NCBI RefSeq assembly: GCF_000524195.1
Contig: NW_020170384.1
Location: 247,198-311,197 of the forward strand
Source: Echinococcus granulosus
Taxonomy: Eukaryota > Platyhelminthes > Cestoda > Cyclophyllidea > Taeniidae
Length of the DNA: 64,000 bases
Reading direction: 5' to 3'
The translations under genes were made by a program, and so were the position numbers. A model generated the notes under the pieces. The model was given only the letters and a program-made list of their open reading frames with translations, was not told where the DNA came from and made no database searches. Positions within the stretch are counted from its first letter, which is position 1. Every line of letters starts with the position of its first letter. This document shows positions 50,140 to 62,168 of the stretch, piece by piece.

Positions 50140-51153
50140 TACAGCGACTCGGGTCTTTCATATAGAACAAACTGAGGCTCCTGGCATGGCTCGGAGGTCA
50201 CGCTCCACAGCAGAAGTAAAAAGGCAGACCCTAGAGTGTTCCCATAGCCAAAACGAAGAGCCGAATAGTCACAGCCTAATGCAGCCCCCCCTTTCCTTTT
50301 GAGCGTCGTCTCCGAAGCGCCTCTCGGTTGACCCCCTGCGTCAGCCATCACAACGTAGTAGGTGCTGTAAGAAAAACACCCACGAACCAGCCACACCAGT
50401 CATCAAATTTGCGTGTAACTGGGACGGTATCTAACTGCAATGTCACTGATCCCTCGTACCAATTCCACTGAATCCAAAGTAACATCCTGTTCAGTAAGTC
50501 TATTGGGGGAAGGGGGAATGTGCAAGCCACCATGTTTGTCTGCCACTAGTAGTAAGTGCACTGACTTAAAGACAGTCATTTGATAAAGGACGTGGTTTAA
50601 AATGATTTCGTGGGAATAAAGTTTCACGTTCATTCCTCCCTTCCGCTTCATTACCACTTTAGTGTTGCTCAGCCATCTCTATTTGGGCTCTGTTCAATTA
50701 GTAGAGGCAGGGGCCCTTGCATTTTCACTAAAGTGACATCTTTATACAGGCACCGTAGACAGCTCGCAACGAACATTTCCAGGTGGTTAAGGGCTTGTGT
50801 CATTTCAGTTATTAATGGCTTTCATGATGAACACGGGACTGGGGTGTTTGCAGAAAAGCGACGTTACTTTCAACTCTTCCTTTGGGCATCATCACAAATT
50901 CTCCCATTCGCGGCATAAGTCTTCCTTCACATTATAGTTTGCATTTGGCAGCAGAAATCAGGGTAGATATTCTTCAGGATCGGGTTCGCTTGCCGCTGCC
51001 ACAAATGTAACGCTTCGAGTGCTTAGTATAGAAGGCATGGGGCTACCGGCATAGCCTTTAAGGCCCTGTCGCCTAGCGAAAGTGCAAAGGCGGAGCCTTA
51101 AGCTCCTGCGTAACCAGAACGAGGAGTTAAACAAGCAACCAGAGCATTATACA
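50140..51153 (-). mobile_element. TRIM-like LTR retroelement, copy C
   Basis: A 1014-bp minus-strand element: 5' LTR 51006..51153, 722-bp centre, 3' LTR 50140..50283. Both LTRs are shortened to about 145 bp by separate deletions. The primer-binding-site candidate lies just inside the 5' LTR, where ttgtggcagcgg reads down from 51004, and the polypurine tract is at 50285..50300. The centre matches copy A along its whole length (713 against 722 bp), including the agagcccaaatagagatggc and ttcttacagcac blocks. One frame of 84 codons is open at 50403..50657 (MVMKRKGGMNVK onward), but the matching stretch in copy A is full of stops, so no coding capacity is conserved. Confidence 0.8.
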
Positions 51154-52808
51154 GTATTCTGCTACTTAGGACTTCTTAGAATGTACAAAATGAAGTAACG
51201 CAACGTAAAACGTTTAGAAACTGATCTAGTCTTTCAAAAATACTTCACTTTATCAGTCTACTAATGGATTTTTAAATAACTATTTTACATAGTTAAACGA
51301 GTTATAGCATTTAAACCCTAGTTGGATAACCTTGCGAAATCAGCATAGATGTGGAATTAATCTTTATGTTAAGGTGATTGTTTAGCTTAACGCAAATTAG
51401 GGAAAAAAACTACGAGGGTTCTCAGGCCTTACGCAAGCACCATTCAACATAAATTTCTATTCTCTACAATGATTTCTGCCAAAAAAATCTAGCACTCCTT
51501 TAACCGAGGAAAGATTTTCTTAATGACATGCTCAAAGTGGCAAGAACTTTTAACAGCTCCAATTTCTTAACATCCACAATGCTCTTTGAAATGAAACAAA
51601 CCTTATTTCTAACCATTGTTAGCGAAATTTACCTGTTTTCAACCCAAGTATGCACAATTTCATCCTTTTTAAGCAGTAAAGAACCACCAAGTCAGCTACT
51701 TGTCTTGATGTAAGAGTATTTGACAACCCCTTGGAGGTTTCCCAACGCGTAAGAAGCCCTATTTGTTGGCCCCCTACAATCAGCGATCTGTCTTCAGATA
51801 CTTTTGAAATGTCAGTTGGGTGAACTGTCCTTTCACAAGAGAAAGAGCAACTTCGTATAATGCCACACTCTTTTCCATGCATAGTCTAGGTATTAAAAAT
51901 AGTCTAATCGCCTCCAACCTCTAGACATCAAAAGCTACATCTGAAAAAGTAATGTTGTTTTCTCTTTGTGGGACTTCGATGCTAACGGGGGCAAACAGGC
52001 CGTGTTTAAAGATAATCCAATGAACCACGCAAGACGCTGTTGTGAGTAGTGGACAAGCGATTCAACTCTGTGACTACAGTAGCAGTAAATTTTTAAGATT
52101 ATCGCACCTTAAAAATATAGGTTCTTTCTTCACTTTAAAACATGTTTCAAACCTTAGTTATTTTACTTTGGTTAACTTATTGTGGGTGGCAGTTGTACCG
52201 CAAGTATACAGTCTGGATCGGATTAGGAGAGCAGTTAGCTGAAAAGAAAAACTTCTTTGATGTGGCTTCAGTGAATTATCCCATCAAATCCATCAATTTA
52301 TGTCCTCAACCTTCAAGCAGAAATGCCAGTGATAAAGAAATTTGGATTCATCAAAGACTATGGCTAGAATTCATGGATGCGCGTTGTACTGATTTTTATT
52401 ATTCAACTTGGTAGATAAATGTTTGAATGACTTTCCATTCCACTGGAAAGAAGAAGGTGTTTACCATCTCCAAGCTTTGTATCCCACTTGATTGGTCCCT
52501 CGCTTACAAAATCCAGTTGCACGAAATCGGTTTATGCAATATTCAGGAGGCTATAAATAGATGTTTATAAAAACACCGAATGCTTTTAAATACGTAAAAA
52601 GATAAGAGGAAATACACAATAATGCACACAAAAGATATGTATTCCTCAGAATTGATAATAAATTAGTCTCCAAATGACTTTTTCTAACAAAATATGCCGG
52701 ATAAACTTATACATATAGCCGAGAACACAAAAGGTCGCTCTCAAATAATCATCTACTTTGGCTAATACATTGCAATTATGTTTACCGAAAGACTTTATTG
52801 GGAGATGA
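51154..52808. other. Intergenic, nothing recognised
   Basis: AT-rich sequence. Frames such as 52142..52414 (plus, 90 codons) show no domain. Confidence 0.5.
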
Positions 52809-53001
52809 TGTAGCTCCAAAGTCTAACCTGAGATAAAAGAAGTAGCAATACTGGGACAGAAAGTGTTCTGCCGACGTATAGAATTGCTGGGGAATTACTG
52901 GTATGGCCCAGAAGCCATGTCACCCAGCGGAGGTGCAAAGGCGGAGCCTTAAGTGACTGCGAAACCCAGGCAAAGAGGCAAACAAACAATTGATGCAATG
53001 T
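52809..53001 (-). repeat. Solo LTR 9 of the TRIM-like family
   Basis: A minus-orientation copy of about 193 bp. On the plus strand it begins tgtagctccaaagtc and carries tggtatggcccagaagccat, cacccagcggaggtgcaaag and gcggagccttaagtg. The right boundary is accurate to a few bases. Confidence 0.75.
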
Positions 53002-55134
53002 AAGGAAAATTTAACAAGCGCAATTTAGGCACTATTTTTGTTACCCTTTTGACAGAAGAAAGTTAGTTGTGTACGCTATGCGTTTATACATCAACCGCGT
53101 ATAGCCGCATCAGCTGAGGAGTGCAGGAATTTCATCCACTAATTTTGCACCGTATAACAAAGTGAAGCGACCTCCGGTCCTCATTTCCTTCCAGGTTTAT
53201 CATTCCAATCCCCTAGTTGACGCTGTGAAGGATTCGTCATCTGAGGCTTTGAACGTTCCATTTTACTTAAATATTATCTTTCCCGAAAATAATTTCTGTC
53301 TAGGTAGAGACTTGTGCAAGTATACGGAACAAGAAAATGTATAATACATTTCAAAAGATTTGAGGAAATGACCCTATGAACCACAGATTTAGCATTATAT
53401 TTTATCGTCGCCACTTTTGTAAATGGATTATTGGGACCGAAGAGCAGTTGAACAATTTAAATTTTCCTTTTGCCAAATGCAGTGAGACGAAATGCAAAAG
53501 TTTTCTCTTATTTGAGGGAGAATACCTCAGGAGTCACAACATCATGGTAAAACATAATTGTGAAATTGGATTAACGAGCGACTAAAGATGGGTCTGGTAA
53601 AGACTTCTTCTTTTAAGCAACATCAAAACCCGTTTAGTGAAACTATAAAGAAGGTAGTCGTTTCCGGTAAATGGTGAAGTGTTTTTACCCATGGTAAAAT
53701 GATCAGAAGATCCCACTAATTGCAGTCTCTAATCACCGAAAAAATATGACGTAAAATATAGGCAATAAAGTATTTTTGTTGAAATTCGCGTGGTCATGCA
53801 GTTACAGTACCGCCGATGATTCGCACTAAGGAGCAGTCTAGCCCACTCACTGTCACTGTTACCACCATCTCAGTCTGCAAAACCACCAGAATGCACGACG
53901 ATTTCGCAATAATTGTTGACTTGCCAAAACTGTCAACTTTTGTGAAATATAGGTATAGGTTTTACAGGCTAATCAAGCAAATTCACAGATAGAAATCTTA
54001 GTCAATAATACTGTTTCTCTTGTCCCTGAAATTCTCTCTCACAAGACTACAGTGCTCTTTTGAAATGACTTTCCCACAAAGTAGTTCTAAAATTAGGTAC
54101 CATTGGAATACGTGTTGCACAAAATATTCTGATTATGAACGGTCTCTTTAATAGAGTTGATTAAAATTTAGCTGAACACGGAATGCCTGTGCCACTTTGT
54201 CGCACTAATAATTAGAGGGAATCTTCAAAACTTCCACCAAAATCAGAAAAGTTAAAGGGGAAGCGATGTGGGCTGCTGTTTATGCTCTATCAAATTTATT
54301 TTTACATCCTGATTAACGAGTTTTTTGTAGAGTACGAAAGTAGGGCACAGAGCTCAAATTGCTACGAAAGGAAGAGGGCATGGCCTCGTTTGAAATCGGT
54401 CTGTAGTGATGGCCACGAGGACAGTGTTGCTTTAGACTAATGTGAAATCGTATGAATAATCGTTTAAGCAAAATATTCTATTGTAATCTCCAAGCGAGTC
54501 TAAGTAGAACACCTAATACCTGACTGGGAATGCTACATTACGGTCAAACGCTGCGATATTCAACTATCAAAAGGGGATCTTCAAAGGCAGTAAATTCATT
54601 TTCCCATACAGCTCATTTGGAAGTAATTTTAGGCGAAGTTAATTTTCGAAGTGGTAGAGGTGGGAAAGAATTGGATGAAAAGCCACAGTACGAACTCAGA
54701 ACTCTACCTCTGATTATCTCGACAAAACGTACTCAGATATAGACAAAAAGTATAAGACAATCATGAGAAGCGAACTCTCTAGATGTTACCAGCACCTAAG
54801 AGTGGTTTTCGGTCTTTTCAAACGAGAAGTCATGAAGCATAGGAATTTCCCACTGTAGCGTTCAAGTCACCCATAATCGTAAGACCCACCACTTTCAAAG
54901 TAAATTCATTTTAATTGCACATGATGGCTGTGAGGTATGCTGATAAATGCCTATCATCAGAAGTTGGTCTTTATTAACAATTTAAAAAAATATGAATTCA
55001 GCTGTTTTTAAACAATAGAAGACGGCTTAAATGGTATATTTTTGGTCCCTTTATTTAAAAATGTCCCCTCGGTGCCCAAAGACAATGGTCCACGCAGCTG
55101 CGGCGTTCGAAAGGTCACCTCGGAGTACGGAATT
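53002..55134. other. Intergenic, nothing recognised
   Basis: AT-rich sequence without a supported feature. Confidence 0.5.
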
Positions 55135-55620
55135 TTAAACTAAAATGCCAATTACTTTCAGGGCCAAGTAGGAGTACAGCGGGAAAAGAGAGCTCAAGTT
55201 AATGCCACTACAGCATGGCAACGTTCCGCATGTAAGCCCTAAAAGCTCGATAAAAGGTGTTGTATTTGTAAGGCAGTGAACATCCAAGGTCCACATCCGT
55301 GCCTTCTGGGCCAATTTTTCCACCTCCACTTCCTGATTAATATTAATATGCCCAGGCACGACACGCAGGCAACAGTTAGACTTGCTTTGCACAGCTTTAT
55401 GACGTGAAGCACGCGAGAAAGATAACAATACCCGCCTAGAGAATCTCCTTGGCTCTCTCGTCTCAATGCTGTTATTCCGGCCGATTTTCAGCGCGTGATG
55501 CACACCCACTACTGAGGGAGCGAACAGGACCCCCAAACGAGCCCCACAGGTAAGGCAAGTGTAGTTTACGAAGACTGCGTAACGCACTCCCAGGCTTACT
55601 CTAATGTTCCACTGACTCAT
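55135..55620 (-). pseudogene. Dead retroelement RNase H domain
   Basis: A 161-codon frame whose residues follow the RNase HI fold of retrotransposon pol proteins in order. A strand segment (VSLGVRYAVFVNYTC) is followed by a helix (VVGVHHALKIG), then the strand that normally bears the SDS motif, here LSFSRAS. After HKAVQSKSN comes VVPGHININ, and finally a helix VEVEKLAQKA at the exact spacing of the usual VPGHxxIxxNExADxLA motif. Both expected catalytic aspartates are changed (SDS to SFS, AD to VE), so an active enzyme is unlikely. No reverse transcriptase remnant was found upstream (to the right). Non-LTR origin is my guess. The frame starts right after a stop, consistent with a broken fragment. 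Confidence 0.55.
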
Positions 55621-57638
55621 TTTTTAGATTCTTTGAGCAGAAAATCGAGTTTATTCGGAATTAATCAAACACAAGCATGTCTTCGCATCAGAAACAAACG
55701 ATTTCATTGATGCAGTGACCAACCTTTTCGGTATTCGAGAAGGCAATGTAAATTACTAACCTGAAAAAGCGATTTTTACCCATGAAAAATTATTAAGCCT
55801 AGCAGGAACCGGTACTTATTTGTCAAGAGAAGGGTTGTAATTTTATCAAAAAATAGCAGAACTATACTTTCCAAGCCCTTCTAGTAACCGAAAATGAGAA
55901 TTGGGAGGGTGGATGAAAGTTAATCCCCTTCTGACCCATCAATTCGCAAAGATGAAAGGCCGGCCACTTTTACCTGCTTGTCGACCGAAGATCCACTTCA
56001 CTAAATTTTGCTGAAAGAGAATTAGATTATCATTTTGCACTTCCTCCCCCGACTAGTGTCCACTGAAGAAGTAGGAAAGCAGAACATGATTCAAATTGGC
56101 AAAATAAGGAAGACAAACGATGAGGACAATTGGAAGTCATAGTAGAGGAGGAAGATATAAAGGAATTCTAATTGAAATACGCGATTCCAGACAACCAGAA
56201 GAAGAAATGCGACAATGTAGAATGATGAGACAGGGGTAGCGACTCAACAGCTCATGGAAGGGCGTTCATTTGAAGTGAAGGCAATGGAGGCGGTGCGACA
56301 TATGAGTTCAGACGTAGCTGGACCTAAAAAAGAGCAGTTAGAATATCGTTTTGTGATAGTCTGACTACTTTTCCTGAAAGATGTTCAAACCCAAGTAGGA
56401 CTTTATTTTATCTACTAATAAAGAAAATTTACACATTCAACCCAGCGTTCACCCAAACGATAAACAATTTTTCAATATTGGCTAATCATCCCAAGTACCC
56501 AGAATGTGCTAGCTAATCTAAACATCGACCTTTCGTGAATGATTGCATTCCCACAGAAGAATGCGTTTCATGGGCCTAGAGATTAGACATTCAGGATGCG
56601 GCAGGCGTTCCACGCGCTGAAAATTCACAGCAATGACTGACTGTTATGGGTCAGGAAAGTACGTCCAGGCGTCTACAGCATTCAAACGCCTCAAACCAAA
56701 TGAACATTCGACCACCGCACTGTACTTTAAGTCTTATAAAAGTTTCAACGCTTCGACTACAAGAAGCTACACCACCATACGCCATTTCACACACTACCAC
56801 TGTTGGCCACCATCTTCACTAACGGCGTCTGGGTCAGGCTACGACACTTGCAGCAAATACTACTACGTAAGACGATACACTTGCCATTTAGCGTCGTACC
56901 ACTATGGCATAATCCTTTGTGTTTTACACTTGTAAGAATTAAAGACACCGGGTAGACTTGAACGCCTCCTCATACCAATTCCACCATATGAATGCAATTA
57001 GTATGAACTTAGCACAAAAGCCAGAAAAGTATCGTAAACTACTGCTGCACCAGGCGCGCGTAATTCATAATTGGCTGCAAAAAACTGGGCTAGAACAATT
57101 CCTCTGAACGGGGTAAACTTGTCGGCCTAAAGTCATAATGATTTTTGTAAAAAAGTGCGAAAGAAAGGTGACCAGGGCAAGAAAAATTCTGGCGAAGACA
57201 ATCGTGCAGGTATAAACATACGACCTACCGACATACCGAGAAGTCAACAACGAGCCATTGGTTTCTTAGAGACAAGCATCATTTGCCACTTGTAATTCCA
57301 GACGTTGGATGATGTATACTTCACGAGCATAGTCAGAGCACTGAAACTCGTACTATAAGCTCTAGTTTCAATAATGAAAGTGACGGAGCGATAAAATGGC
57401 ACTAACTTCGTTCGGTTTATTTTGCCAAACGCTGGGCACAAAGGGTAACGTCCCCTACCTTATGTTTTCATCCTGCTGGCCTTGTTAAATAGCCAGAAGT
57501 GCACATTCGCTGGCCTAATAGGGATTATCTCAGCTGAATTTTGTGCAGCAATCTGCGTGGTGGAAGGACTACAAATCGATTTGGGGTGGGTTGGATTCAA
57601 GGTGATCTCAAAAAGGAGGCTTCCACGCCAGCTGAACG

Positions 57639-57662
57639 CATCCTCCCTAGTATGGGAGGATG
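57639..57662. repeat. Perfect hairpin, 9-bp stem
   Basis: CATCCTCCC, loop TAGTAT, then GGGAGGATG. A purine-rich stretch follows. Function unknown. Confidence 0.85.
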
Positions 57663-60091
57663 GGACAAGAGGGAGGGAAGGAGGAGAAAACTTTTTGACA
57701 TAAACTCAAAGGGACATTAAAATGATTAATGGAGCGATCGCATCGCGCAAAGCCTGTTTACGGGCGCATAAAACGCCAAACGGAGTGAAATAAATTGACT
57801 TTTCCACTCAATCTCGACAAAACGCTCTTTAAAGACTCCCGTGAAGTTAACCACCTGATTTTCTTCGAATCAGAGTTTGGTTATTTAGACAATTGGCGTA
57901 AAAAACCCCCATGAGATGAGAACTTTGCGTTCATTTAATGAATTAGCCAGAAGGCGGTTTGTTCAAAGAACTTTAGCCTGCAGCTACTTAAGATTATTGA
58001 AAGCATAAATCAACACAATCGTCGTATACTTATAATGACGCTTGCCAAAACCAGCCTTGCTTCAGACGTGCCTACGCAGTGGTCCGATTGTGACAAATGG
58101 GGATTGGGTAACGCATTTTAAACGCAGAATAACTTCAAATGTCCCACAATTCCCTCAAAAAAGTAATCCCAAGACAGGGAATGCTTGCTGAAAACATTTG
58201 ATTAAATTGAACGAATCAGGCAAATCAGGCTTAACCACAGCGCGATATCTCTGACCTAAATGGAGCATTTTATAGTTTAATCGTAAAGATAAAAGGAAAG
58301 TGAGCAATTATAAAAACTATTTACAAAGAAAAGCAGCTACGGTAGAGGAACCTGGCATGAACATTTTCTAATAATATCTTCGAAACTCGCCAACATGGAT
58401 AACCAAAGGTGTATAGCAAAAGCGAAAATTCTCACTCAAATAAGCATTAGAGAAAGCCCTTCAAATGAACTGGATGGCAGGGTAGGCATGGATTATGTGA
58501 TACAGTAGGTGCTACTCCCATTAATTGAGAAGAGCTTTTGCTTTCACAAACTGTGCAATGTTTATTCGTAGGTCACGGAGGACCAGGAAACCAGACAGAT
58601 TAGGCGCGACGATAAGACTCGTTTGAAGCATTACCGGTGGTGAGCAAACCGTGTTATGCATTTCTCGAACAAAATATAATGAGAACAGGGAACACGATCG
58701 TTTGAACCACGATGAAAAATTACTTTATAAAGTAGCCAAATCATGAAGTGCTTGAGCCTGTTAGTATCATGTAATCAGGAATGGAGTGTGCTTGAACGCA
58801 ATCTCGACACAGCCTTGATGAAACAAGTTTTTGATGCAGTGGAATTTAAAACAAAGGACTAAAGAAGAGGCACTGATCAAAATAATAATAAATTGTGCAT
58901 TTCCACCTGCGTAGGGCGCACAAGTAATTGACTGATTGAATGAAAGTCAACCATAAGGAGTGATGCTGCCTCCTCTTACGGAGCTCTTACGGCGACCACA
59001 ACCACCACTTTGGTGAGTTCTTCAGTGGGCAGGTCTGTTGCAGTTCACAATTTGAGGGTATTAAACGTACGTCTTTATGGAGTTAGACAAGCTCGAATTG
59101 CATACCACTCAAATGCTGCTGTCCGTGCTCACCCTTCAGGGCTACCTTTCAACACCAGTGAGATGAGAGGACCAAACTCTACTTGAGGCAATGATTTTTC
59201 AAGAAGGAACACATGAGCTCAACACTAGTTGCAAACAGCACTTACCCAAAATACCGTTTCGCTAAGTGAGTAATAGTGGCTTTACTCTAGATGCAATCAA
59301 GAACAAAAACGGCAAAACTTCAACCCGTAGAACAAAGATTGATGCTCGATACGCACTAGAAGTATGCGTTCGGAAGGGTGTATGTGTGAAATATTTCGGT
59401 GGATTTGCCCTCAGGGAGTAAAAGCGAAAAAAAATCAAACATTACCCCAGTTTTTCACGTCGTGTTTTTCGTAAATGTCACTAACACGCACAAGTTTGTG
59501 TGGGCAAGCCTTGCCCAACTTTTTAAAAGCCTGTGTGCAACCACGGGCAACATTTGTAGACAACTTACAGACTTGCCTATAGTCAACGCGTGAGAAACAG
59601 AATACAATAGGTATAAATCCGAACGAATATGTTCTGATCTTTCGTTACCGCTCCTCCTCCACCTGATAACAAACCAACATGAAGGATAAACAGTTGAAGT
59701 AACTAAGGAATGTGGTCCCAAGTACCGTTGTCAAAGTCATGCCTTTGAATGAAACATAAGATTTCCTTCTTAGTAAGCCATGCAAAGGGATTACATGAGC
59801 CAGTATTAGGCATTTAAAGAACGAACATCGAAGAACGATGAGTGGTGCCTGCATTCGTAAGATGCGCCCCTCCGCGTTTCGGGTACAAGAGTTCTCCATC
59901 TATCATGTTTTTTTTGACATTGGATTGAAACATCCAAATAGGGGAAACCAATTCCGCACGAAATTTGAGCAATCCTTCCTCTAAACTAGGCACTTCCGCG
60001 AGGAAAAAAGCAACTAAACAGACATGGCCAGGATGAGCAACAATCTATTGGTCTACCTGAAGCAAAAGGAAACCCCTTACCACGAATAACT

Positions 60092-60144
60092 GGAAAAAAA
60101 AGTGGAGAAAGAAGAGAAGTCGCAAATAATAAACAATCAGCAGT
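60092..60144 (+). repeat. Short dispersed repeat, copy 1
   Basis: About 50 bp shared with 62118..62168 with few mismatches; the shared core includes gaaagaagagaagtcgcaaa and ataaacaatcagcagt. The flanks differ. It belongs to no family I recognise and is not part of the TRIM elements. Confidence 0.65.
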
Positions 60145-61515
60145 CAACTAGGCTTCTCCATTTGACAAAGTCTAGGAAAGAGCGGAAATAATGCCTAGAT
60201 CTGAGATTTTCAGGCCAAAGATTTTTGTTGCTAACTGAGTGGATCCTTCGAAAAAAGAAATGAAAAAGGCATATCACTTTGGACTTGCATGTGCTTAAAG
60301 AGCATTTCAAAGTCAAGATTTTCAGCACATAAAATCTAACATTATGCAGTGTTTATATACGTTGGAAACAATAAAACGTAACACAAAATGCAAAGTTTTT
60401 GCTGCAAAGAGGGCTTGGCGACTGAAAGAGCATGTGAGACTCCATAAAGTGCTATTTAAATGATGAACACTGCGGTCGTAACGACAACCATCAAAAGGTG
60501 TATTGCAAACTAAATCTACTGCTGAGATCAAATTTAAAATGTTGTTCCGTTTTATCCACTCGGTGTGATTTAAATATAATGTGTGCCATTCGAAAAACAA
60601 AAGTGCTTCGTACATGACCATTTTTTATTCTGACAACATCCAATGCTCATGGGAATACATACAACAAATCTCTCACATGATTCAAGGTGCCAACTCCTCA
60701 GCAAAATCATTTGCAATGCGATAAATCATGCATTTTGTTCCACGATAACAGCCGTTAGGGTACTCGATCAAACAGGGCCATGCATTTACATCCTGCGGTA
60801 TCTTCACTACCTTCTCCACAAAGATTCCCACTTCTCACTCACCGTATTGAGTTACAACTTGATGGAAACGTTAAAAATATCTCACAAAAATGCAATGTGA
60901 ACGTGTTTTTGAGTTTAAAACTAATGATTAATACTTCGATAACTGTGGGACATATTTTGATAGTGCAGATTGACATCTCCATTGCGTTTAATCTTTGCCG
61001 GTATCCTAGACTAAATTCCACGGAATTCAAAACTCAGTTTCAACCAATACAACGCAGCAGGCAGTTACGTTGTTTGAAATAAGGATACTTCTTTTTCTGT
61101 ACCGTCTCGAGAATTCGATTTACAATTTTGACAAAAAGTTGTCTAGCATGTAGGTGAAAGTATCCTGTATAGGTAAGTTCGTCAAATGCTGGAAAAACGT
61201 AACTAGTACGAGTTTTGGGAGCACCCGTTTAAAAAAATTGACCCACAAAATACGTTTCTAGTGCCTAAGAATGGCTAGAATATACAGCCATCAGTCAACA
61301 TACACAATAATGGCATTTTAATATGCTTTAAGTCTATCTGATATCAAAATATCTGTTCTGAGAGCAAAGGATCTAGTACGTACTGCATGATTTAAATAAC
61401 GACTAAAAAACCCAATGTCACGCAAGTAGCTCAAAATCCTAACGGTCTCAGGGAAAACTAAATTAAAATTCAAATAATTAAAAAGGTTGAAAGCAGCAGT
61501 AAAAGAGAAGTATAC

Positions 61516-61821
61516 CTTAAGATGAGCACAAGAATCCCTCTCTGAGACGATGTTTTCAATATGCGAGGCGTTAAGGGCCTCCAGACGCTCGTTGTCCCTC
61601 ATGAGCTGCAGGAGAGTTGCAACCATCTCACTCTCATCATCATCATCGTCCTCGTCATCTCCGTCGTTGTCCTCGTTCTCACCTTCGTTTGGAGTGGGGC
61701 TGGTCAGCGGGTTGAGCATCTGAAGGCGACCCGAGGTCCCAAGGTCCACTTTTAGAAGGTGCTCGTTCTCGTGGAAGTACTGACGCACCTGCTGTTCACG
61801 CACCTCTCCTGCGGCTATCAT
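61516..61821 (-). CDS. Exon of an unidentified acidic, helical protein
   Basis: A 306-nt exon (102 codons). It starts ATG after TCAGTCAG, which could be an acceptor, and ends CATCTTAAG before GTATAC, a good donor. The first 25 residues look like a charged amphipathic helix (MIAAGEVREQQVRQYFHENE). A loop with Ser/Pro/Thr follows, then an Asp/Glu run at about 47-65, then a second helix with coiled-coil character (VATLLQLMRDNERLEALNAS, HIENIVSERDSCAHLK). An in-frame stop lies just upstream, so the ATG is either the start codon or the first codon after splicing. A possible upstream exon is 63174..63232 (ELDAIGVEAQPEEIGKALL, donor GTAACG), which would join in phase 0; that is weak. I do not recognise the protein family. 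Confidence 0.6.
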
Positions 61822-62117
61822 CTGACTGATACACGTCTAAACCGAGCCCCAAAGCACACCAAATAAGTTCACGGCTATTACCTCGAGGGATTAGTGATTA
61901 AGCCAAAAGGATATTTCCATCACTCATTTCACAATTGTTACAAATGTGTATATATTCTAAGCACCTCAATTATGGACAGCTATGCTAGAACCCAACAGAA
62001 AGCTAAAATGTGAAAGGAGAGAGCCTCAGCAATCGCAACCCTCAAGTTGTTGACACTTTCCGCAAGCGTTCCTCGTGCTCCGTTCTTATTTCACCTGTTT
62101 TAGGCAAGTGTAAACTC

Positions 62118-62168
62118 AGAAAAAAATTGGCGAAAGAAGAGAAGTCGCAAACGATAAACAATCAGCAG
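62118..62168 (+). repeat. Short dispersed repeat, copy 2
   Basis: Partner of 60092..60144, same orientation, 2 kb apart. The match stops abruptly after caatcagcagt. Confidence 0.65.

Larger units (their letters stand above)
55621..61515. other. Long stretch without recognised genes
   Basis: About 5.9 kb, somewhat less AT-biased than the centre of the window. It contains a 9-bp-stem palindrome (57639..57662) and one copy of a short repeat (60092..60144). An 81-codon frame near 58950..59200 on the plus strand is open but has no recognisable domain. Confidence 0.5.

Noticed and set aside
50139..50657. Overlapping minus-strand frames that look like a short gene.
   Set aside because: They fall inside TRIM copy C (centre and 3' LTR) and are not open in copies A or B.
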